From assembly GCA_964511385.1 (NCBI GenBank), contig CAZEFE010000007.1, positions 62,001-126,000 on the forward strand: a stretch of 64,000 bases of DNA, in the 5' to 3' direction. Below, piece after piece: positions 43,144 through 52,967 of this stretch. The translations under genes were made by a program, and so were the position numbers. A model generated the notes under the pieces. It was not told where the DNA came from, ran no database searches, and saw only the letters and a list, made by a program, of their open reading frames with translations. The stretch is from CAILHX01 sp964511385. Lineage in GTDB: Bacteria > Pseudomonadota > Gammaproteobacteria > Burkholderiales > Methylophilaceae. How positions within the stretch are numbered: the stretch's first letter is position 1; every line of letters starts with the position of its first letter.

Positions 43144-43165
43144 TTATTCCTCTCCCCTTGGCCTT

Positions 43166-43525
43166 TTACTTTGTTGCTGCCCCTCGTTCAATCATCACCC
43201 CCAGCGCCTTCAATCCCGGCAATATCGCTGGCTTCGCCACCCTGACCTTCACCCACGGCGCGCCAAACTCGGTGAGAATGAGCTGGCACACATGCTCCGC
43301 CAGCGCCTCCACTAGCCTGAAACTTTTCTCTGCCAGCGTTTGCCGTATCCGCGCCACGATCTGGCCGTAATCTATAGTGTCCTCAATGGCGTCGGTCTGG
43401 CATGAGCGCGAATGCGGCATGGCGAGCTCGATGTCGAGGATGATGATTTGCGGGGTGAGGCGCTCCCAGTTGGGGACGCCGAGGTGGGTTTTGACTTTGA
43501 CTTCCTGCAAGAAAATGATGTCCAT
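43166..43525 (-). CDS. folB: Dihydroneopterin aldolase
   Basis: Folate-pathway enzyme of 119 aa: MDIIFLQEVKVKTHLGVPNWERLTPQIIILDIELAMP is the FolB N-terminus, and YGQIVARIRQTLAEKSFRLVEALAEHV carries the active-site segment (Glu/Lys region). Also acts as an epimerase in some bacteria. It lies divergent to plsY, with which it shares a 49-bp gap, an arrangement common in betaproteobacteria. Confidence 0.92.
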   Translation of the reverse strand: MDIIFLQEVKVKTHLGVPNWERLTPQIIILDIELAMPHSRSCQTDAIEDTIDYGQIVARIRQTLAEKSFRLVEALAEHVCQLILTEFGAPWVKVRVAKPAILPGLKALGVMIERGAATK

Positions 43526-43574
43526 GCTTTTTGTACGCTAAAATCCGGGTTTTCCAAATTCTAATCCTTTCTTT

Positions 43575-44162
43575 ATGAATCAACTGCTTTTCGTGCTGGG
43601 CGCTTACCTGCTGGGTTCCATTTCGTTCGGGGTGATTGTGAGCAAGGCGTTTGGCTTGCCTGACCCGCATTCCTATGGCTCCGGCAACCCGGGGGCGACG
43701 AATGTGCTGCGTAGCGGCAAGAAGGTGGCGGCGTTGCTGACGTTGCTGGGGGATGCGGCCAAGGGTTGGGTGGCGGTATGGCTGGCGCTACGCTTTGCAT
43801 TGTCGCCGGAGTGGGTGTGTGCCGTGGCGGCGGGAGTGTTCCTCGGGCATTTGTATCCGCTGTATTACGGATTCAAGGGCGGCAAGGGCGTGGCGACGGC
43901 GTTTGGTATTCTGCTGGCGTTTTCGTCCTGGTTGGGGCTGGCGATATTTGCAGCATGGGTGCTGGTGTTTGCGCTGACTCGCTACTCTTCGCTGTCGGCC
44001 CTGGTGGCGGCGGGAGCGTCGCCGCTGTTCGCGTTTTATCTGTTTGGCAACCAGATGCAGAGTTGGATGATTGCCGGCCTGGCCGCGCTGCTGGTGTGGC
44101 GCCACAAGAGCAACATCCGGAAACTGCTGGCGGGCGAGGAAGCCGGGTTCGGCAGGAAATAG
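43575..44162 (+). CDS. plsY: Glycerol-3-phosphate acyltransferase PlsY
   Basis: Membrane acyltransferase of 195 aa that uses acyl-phosphate to acylate glycerol-3-phosphate. Five membrane segments; the three conserved motifs are GSGNPGATNVLR, GHLYPLYYGFKGGKGVATAFG and the C-terminal WRHKSNIRKLLAGEE. ATG 43575. Convergent with tsaD. Confidence 0.95.
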   Translation: MNQLLFVLGAYLLGSISFGVIVSKAFGLPDPHSYGSGNPGATNVLRSGKKVAALLTLLGDAAKGWVAVWLALRFALSPEWVCAVAAGVFLGHLYPLYYGFKGGKGVATAFGILLAFSSWLGLAIFAAWVLVFALTRYSSLSALVAAGASPLFAFYLFGNQMQSWMIAGLAALLVWRHKSNIRKLLAGEEAGFGRK

Positions 44163-44165
44163 ATT

Positions 44166-45182
44166 TTACGGCGCGGCCAGCTCGGCCAGATCCCAGCGCG
44201 GGCGGATCGTAAAGGCGTGATTGTTGCTGCCGCCGTGCTTGAGACGCATGGCGCCGGCAAAAGCGATCATGGCGCCGTTGTCGGTGCAGAATTCCAGCCG
44301 TGGGTAGGCGATGTGCCAGCCCTTTTTTTCAGCCAGCTTATTCAGGCTGTCGCGTAGTTGCCGGTTGGCGCCGACGCCGCCGGAGACGATCAGTTTTTTC
44401 AGGCCGGTTTGTTTCAGCGCAGTCGCGCATTTTGTCGCCAGCACATCCACCACGGCGTCCTGAAAGGCGGCGGCAATGTCGGCCTGGGTGGCCGCGTCCA
44501 GCGGCTGGTGCTGGTTGACCAGGGTAAGCACCGCGGTCTTTAATCCGCTGAAGCTGAAGTTCAGGTCGCCGCTTTTCAGCATGGGGCGAGGCAGTTTGAA
44601 ACGCTTGGGGTTGCCCTGGTCTGCCAGCCTGGAAACAGCCGGCCCGCCTGGATAGCCCAGCCCCAGCAGCTTGGCGGTTTTGTCGAAGGCTTCGCCGGCA
44701 GCATCGTCCAATGTATCGCCCAGCAGGGTGTAGTCGCCGATGCCGCCGACGCGCATCAACTGGGTGTGCCCGCCGGAAACCAGCAGGGCGATGAAGGGGA
44801 ATTCGGGTGGGTTGTCCTCCAGCAGCGGCGACAGCAAATGCCCTTCCAGGTGGTGCACGCCCAGCGTTGGCAGCTTGAGCGCAAATGCCAGCGATTCGGC
44901 AATGCTGGCACCTACCAGCAGTGCGCCTGCCAGGCCGGGCCCCTGGGTGTAGGCGATGGCGTCGATATCGCCCAGTGCGAGGTTGGCGTCGTGTAACACT
45001 TTTTGCGTCAGCGGCAGGGCGCGGCGGATGTGGTCGCGTGAGGCAAGCTCCGGCACCACGCCGCCGTATTCGGCATGCATGGCGACTTGCGAGTGCAACG
45101 CATGGGTCAGCAGGCCGCGCTGGGTGTCGTACAGGGCGATGCCGGTTTCGTCGCATGACGATTCGATGCCTAAAACAATCAT
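44166..45182 (-). CDS. tsaD: tRNA threonylcarbamoyladenosine transferase TsaD
   Basis: Catalyses the last step of t6A37 formation in ANN-decoding tRNAs with TsaB/TsaE. The 338-aa ASKHA-fold protein shows GIESSCDETGIAL, the iron-binding HLEGHLLSPLLE (two His), LVSGGHTQLM, and VSGGVGANRQLR. It is divergent from rpsU, the classical tsaD-rpsU-dnaG-rpoD neighbourhood. Confidence 0.97.
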   Translation of the reverse strand: MIVLGIESSCDETGIALYDTQRGLLTHALHSQVAMHAEYGGVVPELASRDHIRRALPLTQKVLHDANLALGDIDAIAYTQGPGLAGALLVGASIAESLAFALKLPTLGVHHLEGHLLSPLLEDNPPEFPFIALLVSGGHTQLMRVGGIGDYTLLGDTLDDAAGEAFDKTAKLLGLGYPGGPAVSRLADQGNPKRFKLPRPMLKSGDLNFSFSGLKTAVLTLVNQHQPLDAATQADIAAAFQDAVVDVLATKCATALKQTGLKKLIVSGGVGANRQLRDSLNKLAEKKGWHIAYPRLEFCTDNGAMIAFAGAMRLKHGGSNNHAFTIRPRWDLAELAAP

Positions 45183-45189
45183 AAAAACA

Positions 45190-45218
45190 TTGATTAATAA
45201 AAATTAGCTGGCTAGAAT
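45190..45218 (+). promoter_or_regulatory. Sigma-70 promoter of rpsU-yqeY
   Basis: TTGATT (45190-45195), 17-bp AT-rich spacer, TAGAAT (45213-45218). The start would be near 45225, giving a leader of about 35 nt with AAGGAGAG before the rpsU ATG. Confidence 0.7.
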
Positions 45219-45260
45219 AGCACCCTTTTTCCCGGATACCTCTAAGGAGAGCGATTTTCC

Positions 45261-45473
45261 ATGTCTAACGTACGTGTTAAAGAGAATGAGCCGTTTGACG
45301 TTGCACTGCGCCGCTTCAAGCGCATTATTGAAAAGACCGGTCTGCTGACCGAACTGCGCGCCCGCGAATTTTACGAAAAGCCCACCTGGGAACGCAAGCG
45401 CAAGGCTGCCGCCGCTGTGAAGCGCACGCATCGCCGCCTGCGTAACCAAACGCTGCCGCCCAAGCTGTACTAA
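45261..45473 (+). CDS. rpsU: 30S ribosomal protein S21
   Basis: Small-subunit protein of 70 aa with the S21 pattern (VRVKENEPFDVALRRFKR, YEKPTWERKRKAAAAVKRTHRR). First gene of the macromolecular-synthesis cluster rpsU-yqeY-dnaG-rpoD. TAAGGAGAG is well placed upstream. Confidence 0.97.
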   Translation: MSNVRVKENEPFDVALRRFKRIIEKTGLLTELRAREFYEKPTWERKRKAAAAVKRTHRRLRNQTLPPKLY

Positions 45474-45502
45474 TTCTTCCGGCTGTTTCAGTTTTTCTCC
45501 GC

Positions 45503-45946
45503 ATGTCGCTCCGTTCGCAAATCAGCGAAGACATGAAGACCGCCATGCGCGCCAAGGATAGCGCGCGGCTGTCTGCCATCCGCTTGCTGCTGTCAGCGAT
45601 GAAGCAGCGCGAGGTGGATGAGCGCATCGAGCTCGACGACACGCAAGTGATCGAGATCATCGAGAAAATGCTGAAACAGCGCCGTGATTCCATCAGCCAG
45701 TATGAAGCGGCTAACCGCCACGATCTGGCCGATGTGGAAAAGTTCGAAGTCGAAGTACTGAAGACTTATCTGCCACAGCCCCTGACCGATGCCGAAGTGG
45801 ATGCCATTATCGCCAAGGTGATCAGCGAAACCGGTGCCGCCGGTGTCAAGGACATGGGCAAGGTGATGGGGCTGGTCAAGCCGCAGATTGTCGGGCGGGC
45901 CGATGTCGCCAAGGTGTCGGGATTAATCAAGGCGAAACTAGGTTAA
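45503..45946 (+). CDS. yqeY: GatB/YqeY domain protein
   Basis: Protein of 147 aa related to the tail domain of GatB, the amidotransferase subunit, and thought to bind tRNA. Sequence pattern: SLRSQISEDMKTAMRAKDSARLSAIRLLLSA, RRDSISQYEAANRHDLA, YLPQPLTDAEVDAII and KDMGKVMGLVKPQIVGRAD. Usual position between rpsU and dnaG; a terminator separates it from dnaG. Confidence 0.93.
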   Translation: MSLRSQISEDMKTAMRAKDSARLSAIRLLLSAMKQREVDERIELDDTQVIEIIEKMLKQRRDSISQYEAANRHDLADVEKFEVEVLKTYLPQPLTDAEVDAIIAKVISETGAAGVKDMGKVMGLVKPQIVGRADVAKVSGLIKAKLG

Positions 45947-45974
45947 CTGTTTGTTTTTGCGGCAGGTGCAGGAT

Positions 45975-46000
45975 AAAAAGGAGCAAATTGCTCCTTTTTT
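45975..46000 (+). terminator. Intrinsic terminator after yqeY
   Basis: AAAAAGGAGCAA pairs with TTGCTCCTTTTT around a very short loop and is followed by T-rich GTTTTG. It separates rpsU-yqeY from dnaG. Confidence 0.82.
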
Positions 46001-46033
46001 GTTTTGTACCGCTGATTCCCTCATAATTCACCT

Positions 46034-47782
46034 GTGATTCCAGAACACTTCATCCAGGAGCTCCTCAATCGCGTTGATATTGTGGACGTGATTGACAGCT
46101 ATGTGCCGCTGAAGAAAGCGGGCGCGAACCACATCGCCTGCTGCCCGTTCCACGGCGAAAAAACGCCTTCCTTCACCGTCAGCCCCACCAAGCAGTTCTA
46201 TCACTGCTTTGGTTGCGGTGCCCATGGCACAGCTATTGGTTTCCTCATGGAATATCAGGGGTTGGACTTTGTTGAGGCTGTTACTCAGTTGGCTGGAAAG
46301 GCCGGGTACTCCAAGGTTCCGCAGACTGAACAAAAACAAAAAGATTCTAGTCGTTTGCTCTTGGGCCATTTCGAAATCATGCAGCAGGCATTGCTGTATT
46401 ACCGTGCCGAGTTGAAAAAGTCGCAACCGGCGATTGCTTACCTCAAGGGACGTGGTCTGTCGGGTGAGATTGCGGCACGTTTCCAGATGGGCTATGCGCC
46501 GCAGGGCTGGCAAAACCTGCGTTCAGTTTTTCCCGATTACGAAAACGCCAACCTGACCGCTTTAGGCCTGACCATCAAGAATGATGAAGGTAGGGTCTAC
46601 GACCGTTTCCGTGATCGGGTGATGTTTCCCATTCACGACCAGCGCGGGCAGGTGATCGGTTTTGGTGGCCGCGTACTGAGCGGCGAAGGCAATGACGGGC
46701 CGAAATACCTGAACTCGCCGGAAACGCCGCTGTTCCAGAAAGGCCAGGAATTGTATGGCCTGTTCCTGGCGCGGCAGGCGATTCGTGCGGCCGGGTGCGT
46801 GGTGGTGGTGGAAGGCTACATGGACGTGGTGGCGCTGGCGCAGAGCGGCATTGAGTACGCCGTGGCGACGCTAGGCACGGCCACCACGCCGCAGCACATC
46901 GCCAAGCTGACGCGCCAGACGGATAACATCGTGTTCTGCTTTGACGGCGACGCTGCCGGGCGTAAGGCGGCCTGGCGGGCGGCGATCAACGCGCTGCCGG
47001 CACTGACCGACGGGCTCAAGCTGTCGTTCCTGTTTTTGCCCGCCGAGCATGACCCGGATACTTATGTGCGCGCGTTCGGCCGGGAAAAATTCGAGGCCGA
47101 GTTTAAAGCGGCGCTGCCGCTCTCCGCCTATCTGTTGCAGGAGCTTTCCATCCGTCACGAGCTGGGTTCGCAGGAAGGGAGGGTGCGGTTCCTGGATGAC
47201 GCCAAGCCGATTTTGCAGCAGGTGCAGGCGCCAAAGCTGAACCTGATGCTGCGCAAGCGGGTGGCCGAACTGGCTGGGGTGACGCAGGCCGAGGTTGAGT
47301 CGCTGCTCAAGCTGGAAGCGCCTTCACCGCAGCGGCAGACGATTAAAAAAGCCCCGCGGCGTGCGCCGACCTTGTCGCGCAAGTTGCTGCAACTGTTGCT
47401 GATCCAGCCGGATCTTGCGTTGCGGCTGGAAGTGTCTGATCTGCCAGCCAATACGGTTGAACACGATGCACTGCTGCGCTGTCTGATGGTGGTGCAGGCG
47501 GATGCGCTGGTGCGGCCGGCGGCGTTATTGCAGGCGCTGCATGGCAGCGTCAGCGAACAGTTGCTGAGCGAGCTGGCTGGCGAGTTGTTGAGTTGGGAGG
47601 ATGAGGCGTTCGATATTGCGCAGGAGTTTGAAGGTGCGTTGCAGCAACTCAAAGGTGCAAGCCGGCAAGCGGAAGTGGACAAGATTTTGCAGTTGGCGCA
47701 GGAGCGCGGGATCGCTGCGCTGACTCCGGAGCAACTGGAGACGCTGCAGCAGTTCCGCCGCTCCGGAGCTGCTAAAAAGTAG
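46034..47782 (+). CDS. dnaG: DNA primase
   Basis: Makes RNA primers for replication. The 582-aa protein has the N-terminal zinc ribbon (CCPFHGEKTPSF ... FYHCFGCGAHG), the catalytic domain with VMFPIHDQRGQVIGFGGRVL, the TOPRIM acidic residues in VVVEGYMDVVALAQ and FCFDGDAAGRKAA, and a C-terminal helicase-binding domain. Start is GTG at 46034 (IPEHFIQELLNRVDIVDVI). Confidence 0.97.
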   Translation: MIPEHFIQELLNRVDIVDVIDSYVPLKKAGANHIACCPFHGEKTPSFTVSPTKQFYHCFGCGAHGTAIGFLMEYQGLDFVEAVTQLAGKAGYSKVPQTEQKQKDSSRLLLGHFEIMQQALLYYRAELKKSQPAIAYLKGRGLSGEIAARFQMGYAPQGWQNLRSVFPDYENANLTALGLTIKNDEGRVYDRFRDRVMFPIHDQRGQVIGFGGRVLSGEGNDGPKYLNSPETPLFQKGQELYGLFLARQAIRAAGCVVVVEGYMDVVALAQSGIEYAVATLGTATTPQHIAKLTRQTDNIVFCFDGDAAGRKAAWRAAINALPALTDGLKLSFLFLPAEHDPDTYVRAFGREKFEAEFKAALPLSAYLLQELSIRHELGSQEGRVRFLDDAKPILQQVQAPKLNLMLRKRVAELAGVTQAEVESLLKLEAPSPQRQTIKKAPRRAPTLSRKLLQLLLIQPDLALRLEVSDLPANTVEHDALLRCLMVVQADALVRPAALLQALHGSVSEQLLSELAGELLSWEDEAFDIAQEFEGALQQLKGASRQAEVDKILQLAQERGIAALTPEQLETLQQFRRSGAAKK

Positions 47783-47791
47783 TGGTATTTG

Positions 47792-47800
47792 TGGTATAAT
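47792..47800 (+). promoter_or_regulatory. Extended -10 promoter for rpoD
   Basis: TGGTATAAT gives a consensus -10 (47795-47800) with the TGn extension; no good -35 lies 17 bp upstream, as is usual for extended -10 promoters. It sits in the 60-bp gap between dnaG and rpoD, 42 bp before the ATG. Confidence 0.65.
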
Positions 47801-47842
47801 TAAAGGTTTCCCGCTCACCCAAACTTGGATTGGAACTGCCCT

Positions 47843-49753
<1,911 letters not shown>

Positions 49754-49762
49754 AGGTTTTCC

Positions 49763-49840
<78 letters not shown>

Positions 49841-49883
49841 AACAATAACAAGGAGCTTCAACGCTTATAGAAAAAGTTTAATA

Positions 49884-50174
49884 GGGCCTCTAGCTCATGC
49901 TTGGTTAGAGCAGCGGACTCATATGTGAATGTGCCATACGCTTGGAAACTGCGTATGGGATGGTGTCAAATTCGGTGAAACCTAAACCCCGTCAGGGGCA
50001 TGGCAATGCCGAGCCAAGCTTCAGTACGAAAGTGCTGTTGAAGGTGTAGAGACTAGACGGCACCCACCTAAAAGCAATCTAGGTTGCCATGGTGAAGGCA
50101 TAGTCCAGGGAGTAGTGAAAGCTACACAAACCAGAATCCGTTGGTGCTCGGTTCGACTCCGAGGAGGCCCACCA
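49884..50174 (+). tRNA. tRNA-Ile(CAU) interrupted by a group I intron
   Basis: Exon 1 is 49884-49922 (acceptor GGGCCTC, D-arm, half anticodon loop ending in the anticodon CAT). Exon 2 is 50135-50174 (AATCCG, variable loop, T-arm CTCGG-TTCGACT-CCGAG, acceptor GAGGCCC, A, encoded CCA). All stems pair, so the spliced 79-nt product should be functional. The identity is tRNA-Ile2, whose C34 becomes lysidine by TilS and then reads AUA, rather than elongator Met: the acceptor and D-arm resemble ileX-type genes. It differs from the split neighbouring copy in one acceptor base pair and one D-loop base. Confidence 0.9.
49923..50134 (+). ncRNA. Self-splicing group I intron (Azoarcus tRNA-Ile type)
   Basis: A 212-nt intron right after the anticodon. 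Core elements are all visible: P (AATTCGGTGAAACC, from 49969), Q (AATGCCGAGCCAAG, 50005-50018), R (GTGTAGAGACTAGACGG, 50044-50060) and S (AAGGCATAGTCC, 50095-50106). The internal guide GTG (49931-49933) pairs with the exon CAT (49920-49922), placing a U-G wobble at the 5' splice site; P2 is CCATACGC/GCGTATGG. It ends in omega-G at 50134. The sequence is very close to the 205-nt Azoarcus pre-tRNA-Ile ribozyme as I recall it. No homing endonuclease is encoded. Confidence 0.95.
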
Positions 50175-50183
50175 ACCCTTATG

Positions 50184-50217
50184 ACGGCTTAGGTTAACTC
50201 CTAGGCCGTTGTTCTTT
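50184..50217 (+). terminator. Terminator of the intron-containing tRNA
   Basis: ACGGCTTAGG pairs with CCTAGGCCGT (one T-G wobble) around TTAACT, followed by TGTTCTTT. It is 10 bp after the encoded CCA and resembles the terminator after the displaced tRNA 3' half. Confidence 0.75.
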
Positions 50218-50294
50218 GTGGATGGCTATAGAACACTTCCTTGCAAACGGGATTCCATTTAGAATCTTTAGAGAATCCCATTTTGGAGCATCTC

Positions 50295-50525
50295 ATGGCT
50301 AAAAAGATTCAAGTTTCTTTTTCTGACAAGCAAATTGAGTTGCTTAGTAAGCTCAAAGGGGAGCTTGGAGAAACTGATGCGGATGTTGTTCGAAGCATTG
50401 TTATTGCTTGGTTATTCACAATACAAGCTGTCAGTTCGGAAGTATTGATTGGCAGTCTCCCTCTGGGCTACTGTCAGCAAGTAGCATCAAGCATCTCTTC
50501 CTGTATGCAAGGAAATCAGAAGTAA
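50295..50525 (+). CDS. Small ribbon-helix-helix-like protein
   Basis: Protein of 76 aa: KKIQVSFSDKQIELLSKLKGELGETDADVVRSIVIAWL matches the ribbon-helix-helix (CopG-like) pattern, a beta strand followed by two helices, and would be a DNA-binding regulator. The second half (after residue 40) is hydrophobic and not typical. ATG 50295 follows TTTTGGAGCATCTC, a good ribosome-binding site. Inside the AT-richer insert; it could regulate the element. Confidence 0.65.
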   Translation: MAKKIQVSFSDKQIELLSKLKGELGETDADVVRSIVIAWLFTIQAVSSEVLIGSLPLGYCQQVASSISSCMQGNQK

Positions 50526-50641
50526 TAGATCCAAATACCGTTCATCCCTGAGCGGATAGTTTTCATTCATTTTATGTGTTGGCCCGTATGCCTCGCGGTA
50601 TGCGGGCTTTTTTTCGTCCATTTTTTTGCAAAGGAGACACG

Positions 50642-51133
50642 ATGATTTGCATTCACCACTTCAACGAAGCACATCAGCAGTATCAAGATGGCCGCATTCC
50701 ATATCGTCTATTACAAGATCAGGCAGCGGTGATGATCGGCCTATGCAGCAATCCCCATCCCGGCGTTAGCTATGCTTGGGAAATTACCGAAAGCAATATT
50801 CAGTGGCTACTCCAGCAGGAGGAGGCTATGGCGGATTACTCGGATTTCCTTGGCGGCTATGTTTACGTCTGCGAGTCCGAAGCTGATCTCAGGCAGATCA
50901 ACGGCTGCGATTTTGACTGGGCTGAAAACCATGGAGGGCAATGGCCGAATGTCACGGACAAGCCTATTTCAGTCCTGAATGGGTGTCGTTCCAAGCTATC
51001 CAGGAATCCTGCAAGTCGCATTCCGATGTTCCCGGAGGTATCCCAGAGAGAGCCAATGTGCCGTTATCTTGCCTTATCCTTGACGCCTGTTTTGACTCAA
51101 CCCTTAGCCGCCCTCACAATCTCTTACCTTTAA
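50642..51133 (+). CDS. Unknown small protein of the insert
   Basis: Protein of 163 aa starting MICIHHFNEAHQQYQDGRIPYRLLQDQA, with AAAGGAGACACG before the ATG. The segment ADLRQINGCDFDWAENHGGQWPNVTDKP recalls proteins of unknown function found on plasmids and integrative elements, where WPNVTDQ is conserved. From about residue 105 the sequence loses this character, so the gene may be frameshifted or truncated. Function unknown. Confidence 0.55.
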   Translation: MICIHHFNEAHQQYQDGRIPYRLLQDQAAVMIGLCSNPHPGVSYAWEITESNIQWLLQQEEAMADYSDFLGGYVYVCESEADLRQINGCDFDWAENHGGQWPNVTDKPISVLNGCRSKLSRNPASRIPMFPEVSQREPMCRYLALSLTPVLTQPLAALTISYL

Positions 51134-51149
51134 ATACTGGATTCAATCG

Positions 51150-51377
51150 ATGTCTGTTGAAGCTTTGCCAGAATTCAGCCCGCAAGCAGCTAAGCTGTGG
51201 GCATCCATTCCACCGAAGACGCGAAAGCTGCTGTTGTCGAATGTGTGGTGTAGTCATTGCCGGAGCGAAGTCACTATTACCGACTTCAAAGGTGTGGTGC
51301 GTAAAGGCGATTTATTGCTTGAAGGACGTTGCTCAAAATGCCAAAGCGAAGTTGCTCGGGTAATCGAATCCCAGTAA
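51150..51377 (+). CDS. Zinc-ribbon-like protein of the insert
   Basis: Protein of 75 aa: VEALPEFSPQAAKLWASIPPKTRKLLLSNVWCSHCRSEV then GDLLLEGRCSKCQSEVARVIES. Two CxxC pairs (CSHC and CSKC) about 27 residues apart suggest a zinc ribbon. Similar short proteins occur in genomic islands. No recognised role. ATG 51150 has only a weak ribosome-binding site. Confidence 0.65.
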   Translation: MSVEALPEFSPQAAKLWASIPPKTRKLLLSNVWCSHCRSEVTITDFKGVVRKGDLLLEGRCSKCQSEVARVIESQ

Positions 51378-51419
51378 TCCTCCCGGAAAGCATACTCGCC
51401 TTTTCCAAACCGGGGCCAG

Positions 51420-51527
51420 TTCGGTGTCAGATCGGTACGGAAGTGAGCATAACTCGTTGAATTCAGTAGTTTTCACCCAATAAATACGGAGCCTTCATAT
51501 ACGACCGGGTTCGGTATCAGGTTCGGT
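51420..51527. repeat. Paired direct repeats near the right end of the insert
   Basis: TTCGGTGTCAGATCGGT (51420-51436) and TTCGGTATCAGGTTCGGT (51510-51527) differ by a substitution and a short indel. Paired repeats about 90 bp apart, inside the end of a tRNA-inserted element, resemble integrase arm-type binding sites. The rest of 51378-51611 has no ORF with support. Confidence 0.45.
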
Positions 51528-51611
51528 TTTAAGGGTGTGGTAAAATGAGCGATCAAAAATTTTGTTAGGTTTCTTCCGGTTTCGACACCAAGCCTCCGAC
51601 GCTCTGACCTG

Positions 51612-51656
51612 CTCATAATCCGTTGGTGCTCGGTTCGACTCCGAGGGGGCCCACCA
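51612..51656 (+). pseudogene. Displaced 3' half of tRNA-Ile(CAU)
   Basis: From the anticodon loop (CTCATAA) through TCCG, variable loop, T-arm (CTCGG-TTCGACT-CCGAG), acceptor GGGGCCC, A and encoded CCA. There is no D-arm or 5' acceptor before it. Its acceptor strand matches the GGGCCCC of the 5' half at 49763, showing both came from one gene. The original tRNA terminator follows. Confidence 0.85.
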
Positions 51657-51664
51657 ACACCAAG

Positions 51665-51690
51665 CGGCCCAGATTTATCTGGGCCGTTTT
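51665..51690. terminator. Terminator after the tRNA-Ile 3' half
   Basis: CGGCCCAGA pairs with TCTGGGCCG around TTTA and is followed by TTTTTATTT. Probably the original terminator of the rpoD-proximal tRNA; also convergent with the yihY-type gene. Confidence 0.88.
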
Positions 51691-52967
51691 TATTTGTTGT
51701 GGGCGGCTTGCAAATGCGCGGCCATCTGCCGCAAGAACTCGATACTGATAGTAGGTTCTTCCAGCAGCAGCGTTTCCATGATTTCCGGGCTGATGATCAC
51801 AATCTGCGTGTGATCGGACTCGGCGTAGGCATCATCCGTTCTTGCTTCGCCGGTAAGGAATGACATCTCCCCGAAGTAGCTGCCTGCACCCAGCGTTCTT
51901 GCGTTGGAGTCGCCCCGCATAACGCGGACTTTGCCGGAAAGGACGTAGAACATGGTGCGGGATTGTTCTCCGGCCTGGAAAATTCGTTCGCCGCGCTGAT
52001 AGATTCTGCCGAACACCTCCATCAGGCGCTGGTAATAAAGCGCACGGTCAGGCGGTGTTTCCAGGAATAGTCCCCGTAGCATCAGCACTTGTCGCTTGTT
52101 CAAAGTGCTCATGATCTCGATGCCTAAAATCAGTACGGCGAAGCAGAAATACAGCCAGCCGATGGAGAGGAACAAGTTTTTCATGCCGCCAAACACGATG
52201 CCGTAAGAGTGGTTGATGAGCAGAAACAGGCTGAATGCCGGGCGCATGGCGCTCCACAAGGTGGCGGTAACCAGTGATCCGATCAACAAATGTTTCCATT
52301 TGATGTCGCCTGGGTAGAACGTTCTTGACAGCAGGGTGATCAGTGCTGTGCTGGCCAGTAAGGAACCAATCCACTGCAGTAAGCCCGCGAACCAGGGGAG
52401 ATGGCGGAACGTGCCCAGTACTTTTTCGAGCATCAGTCCGCTGAACGAGAACAGGAAGAACAGCGCAAGGATGCCAAGGACGCCAAAAACATCTTCCACG
52501 TTTTTGCGCAGAAATGTTCTTGTTTCCGAAACGCCGGCGATGGTGAAAAATGTGTTGCGTAGTGCGCCAGCAAGTGGGGTGCTGATCCACAACAGCGCCA
52601 GCATGCCGAATACTCCCCAGATTGCGCCATGCTTCGCGATGTTGTACACCTCGATCATGATGCGGTGGCTATATTTGGGTACCAGATGGCTCAGCAGTAC
52701 GGTGAGTTTCAGGATGGCCGAGTTGGAGGAAACCGCAAAATGACTGAGCAGAAAGAAGATCAGCAGTGCCATGGGGATCAGGGCGAACATGGCGTAAAAC
52801 GAGAGCGACGCCGAAATGCCAAAGCCGTTGTGGCGATTAAATGAGCTCAGCGCCTGGCGCAGCACGAATTGCGGGGTACTGTAGCGATGCCGATCGATCG
52901 CGGCTTTGGGAACAGCAACGGAATCTTCGGCGAGTTTTTTGACTTTACGGACGTGTTTAAGCGGCAT
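51690..52967 (-). CDS. YihY/BrkB membrane protein fused to a cyclic-nucleotide-binding domain
   Basis: Protein of 425 aa. Residues about 30-290 form the YihY/virulence factor BrkB domain with six membrane helices (GFGISASLSFYAMFALIPMALLIFFLL; WGVFGMLALLWISTPLAGALRNTF; YGIVFGGMKNLFLSIGWLYFCFAVLILGIEIMS). Residues about 315-420 are a CRP/cNMP-binding-like beta roll (IFQAGEQSRTMFYVLSGKVRVM, GAGSYFGEMSFLTGEARTDDAYAESD) with the phosphate-binding-cassette pattern GEMSFLTGEARTDD, where Glu and Arg are expected. No DNA-binding domain. This would couple a putative transporter or lipid-related membrane protein to nucleotide sensing. Overlaps pip by 11 nt. Confidence 0.87.
   Translation of the reverse strand: MPLKHVRKVKKLAEDSVAVPKAAIDRHRYSTPQFVLRQALSSFNRHNGFGISASLSFYAMFALIPMALLIFFLLSHFAVSSNSAILKLTVLLSHLVPKYSHRIMIEVYNIAKHGAIWGVFGMLALLWISTPLAGALRNTFFTIAGVSETRTFLRKNVEDVFGVLGILALFFLFSFSGLMLEKVLGTFRHLPWFAGLLQWIGSLLASTALITLLSRTFYPGDIKWKHLLIGSLVTATLWSAMRPAFSLFLLINHSYGIVFGGMKNLFLSIGWLYFCFAVLILGIEIMSTLNKRQVLMLRGLFLETPPDRALYYQRLMEVFGRIYQRGERIFQAGEQSRTMFYVLSGKVRVMRGDSNARTLGAGSYFGEMSFLTGEARTDDAYAESDHTQIVIISPEIMETLLLEEPTISIEFLRQMAAHLQAAHNK

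Noticed and set aside
50941..51363. A 140-codon frame in the insert overlapping two other small ORFs.
   Set aside because: It starts inside the WPNVTD ORF and covers the better-supported double-CxxC ORF in another frame; possible frameshift continuation was considered but no matching family pattern was seen.
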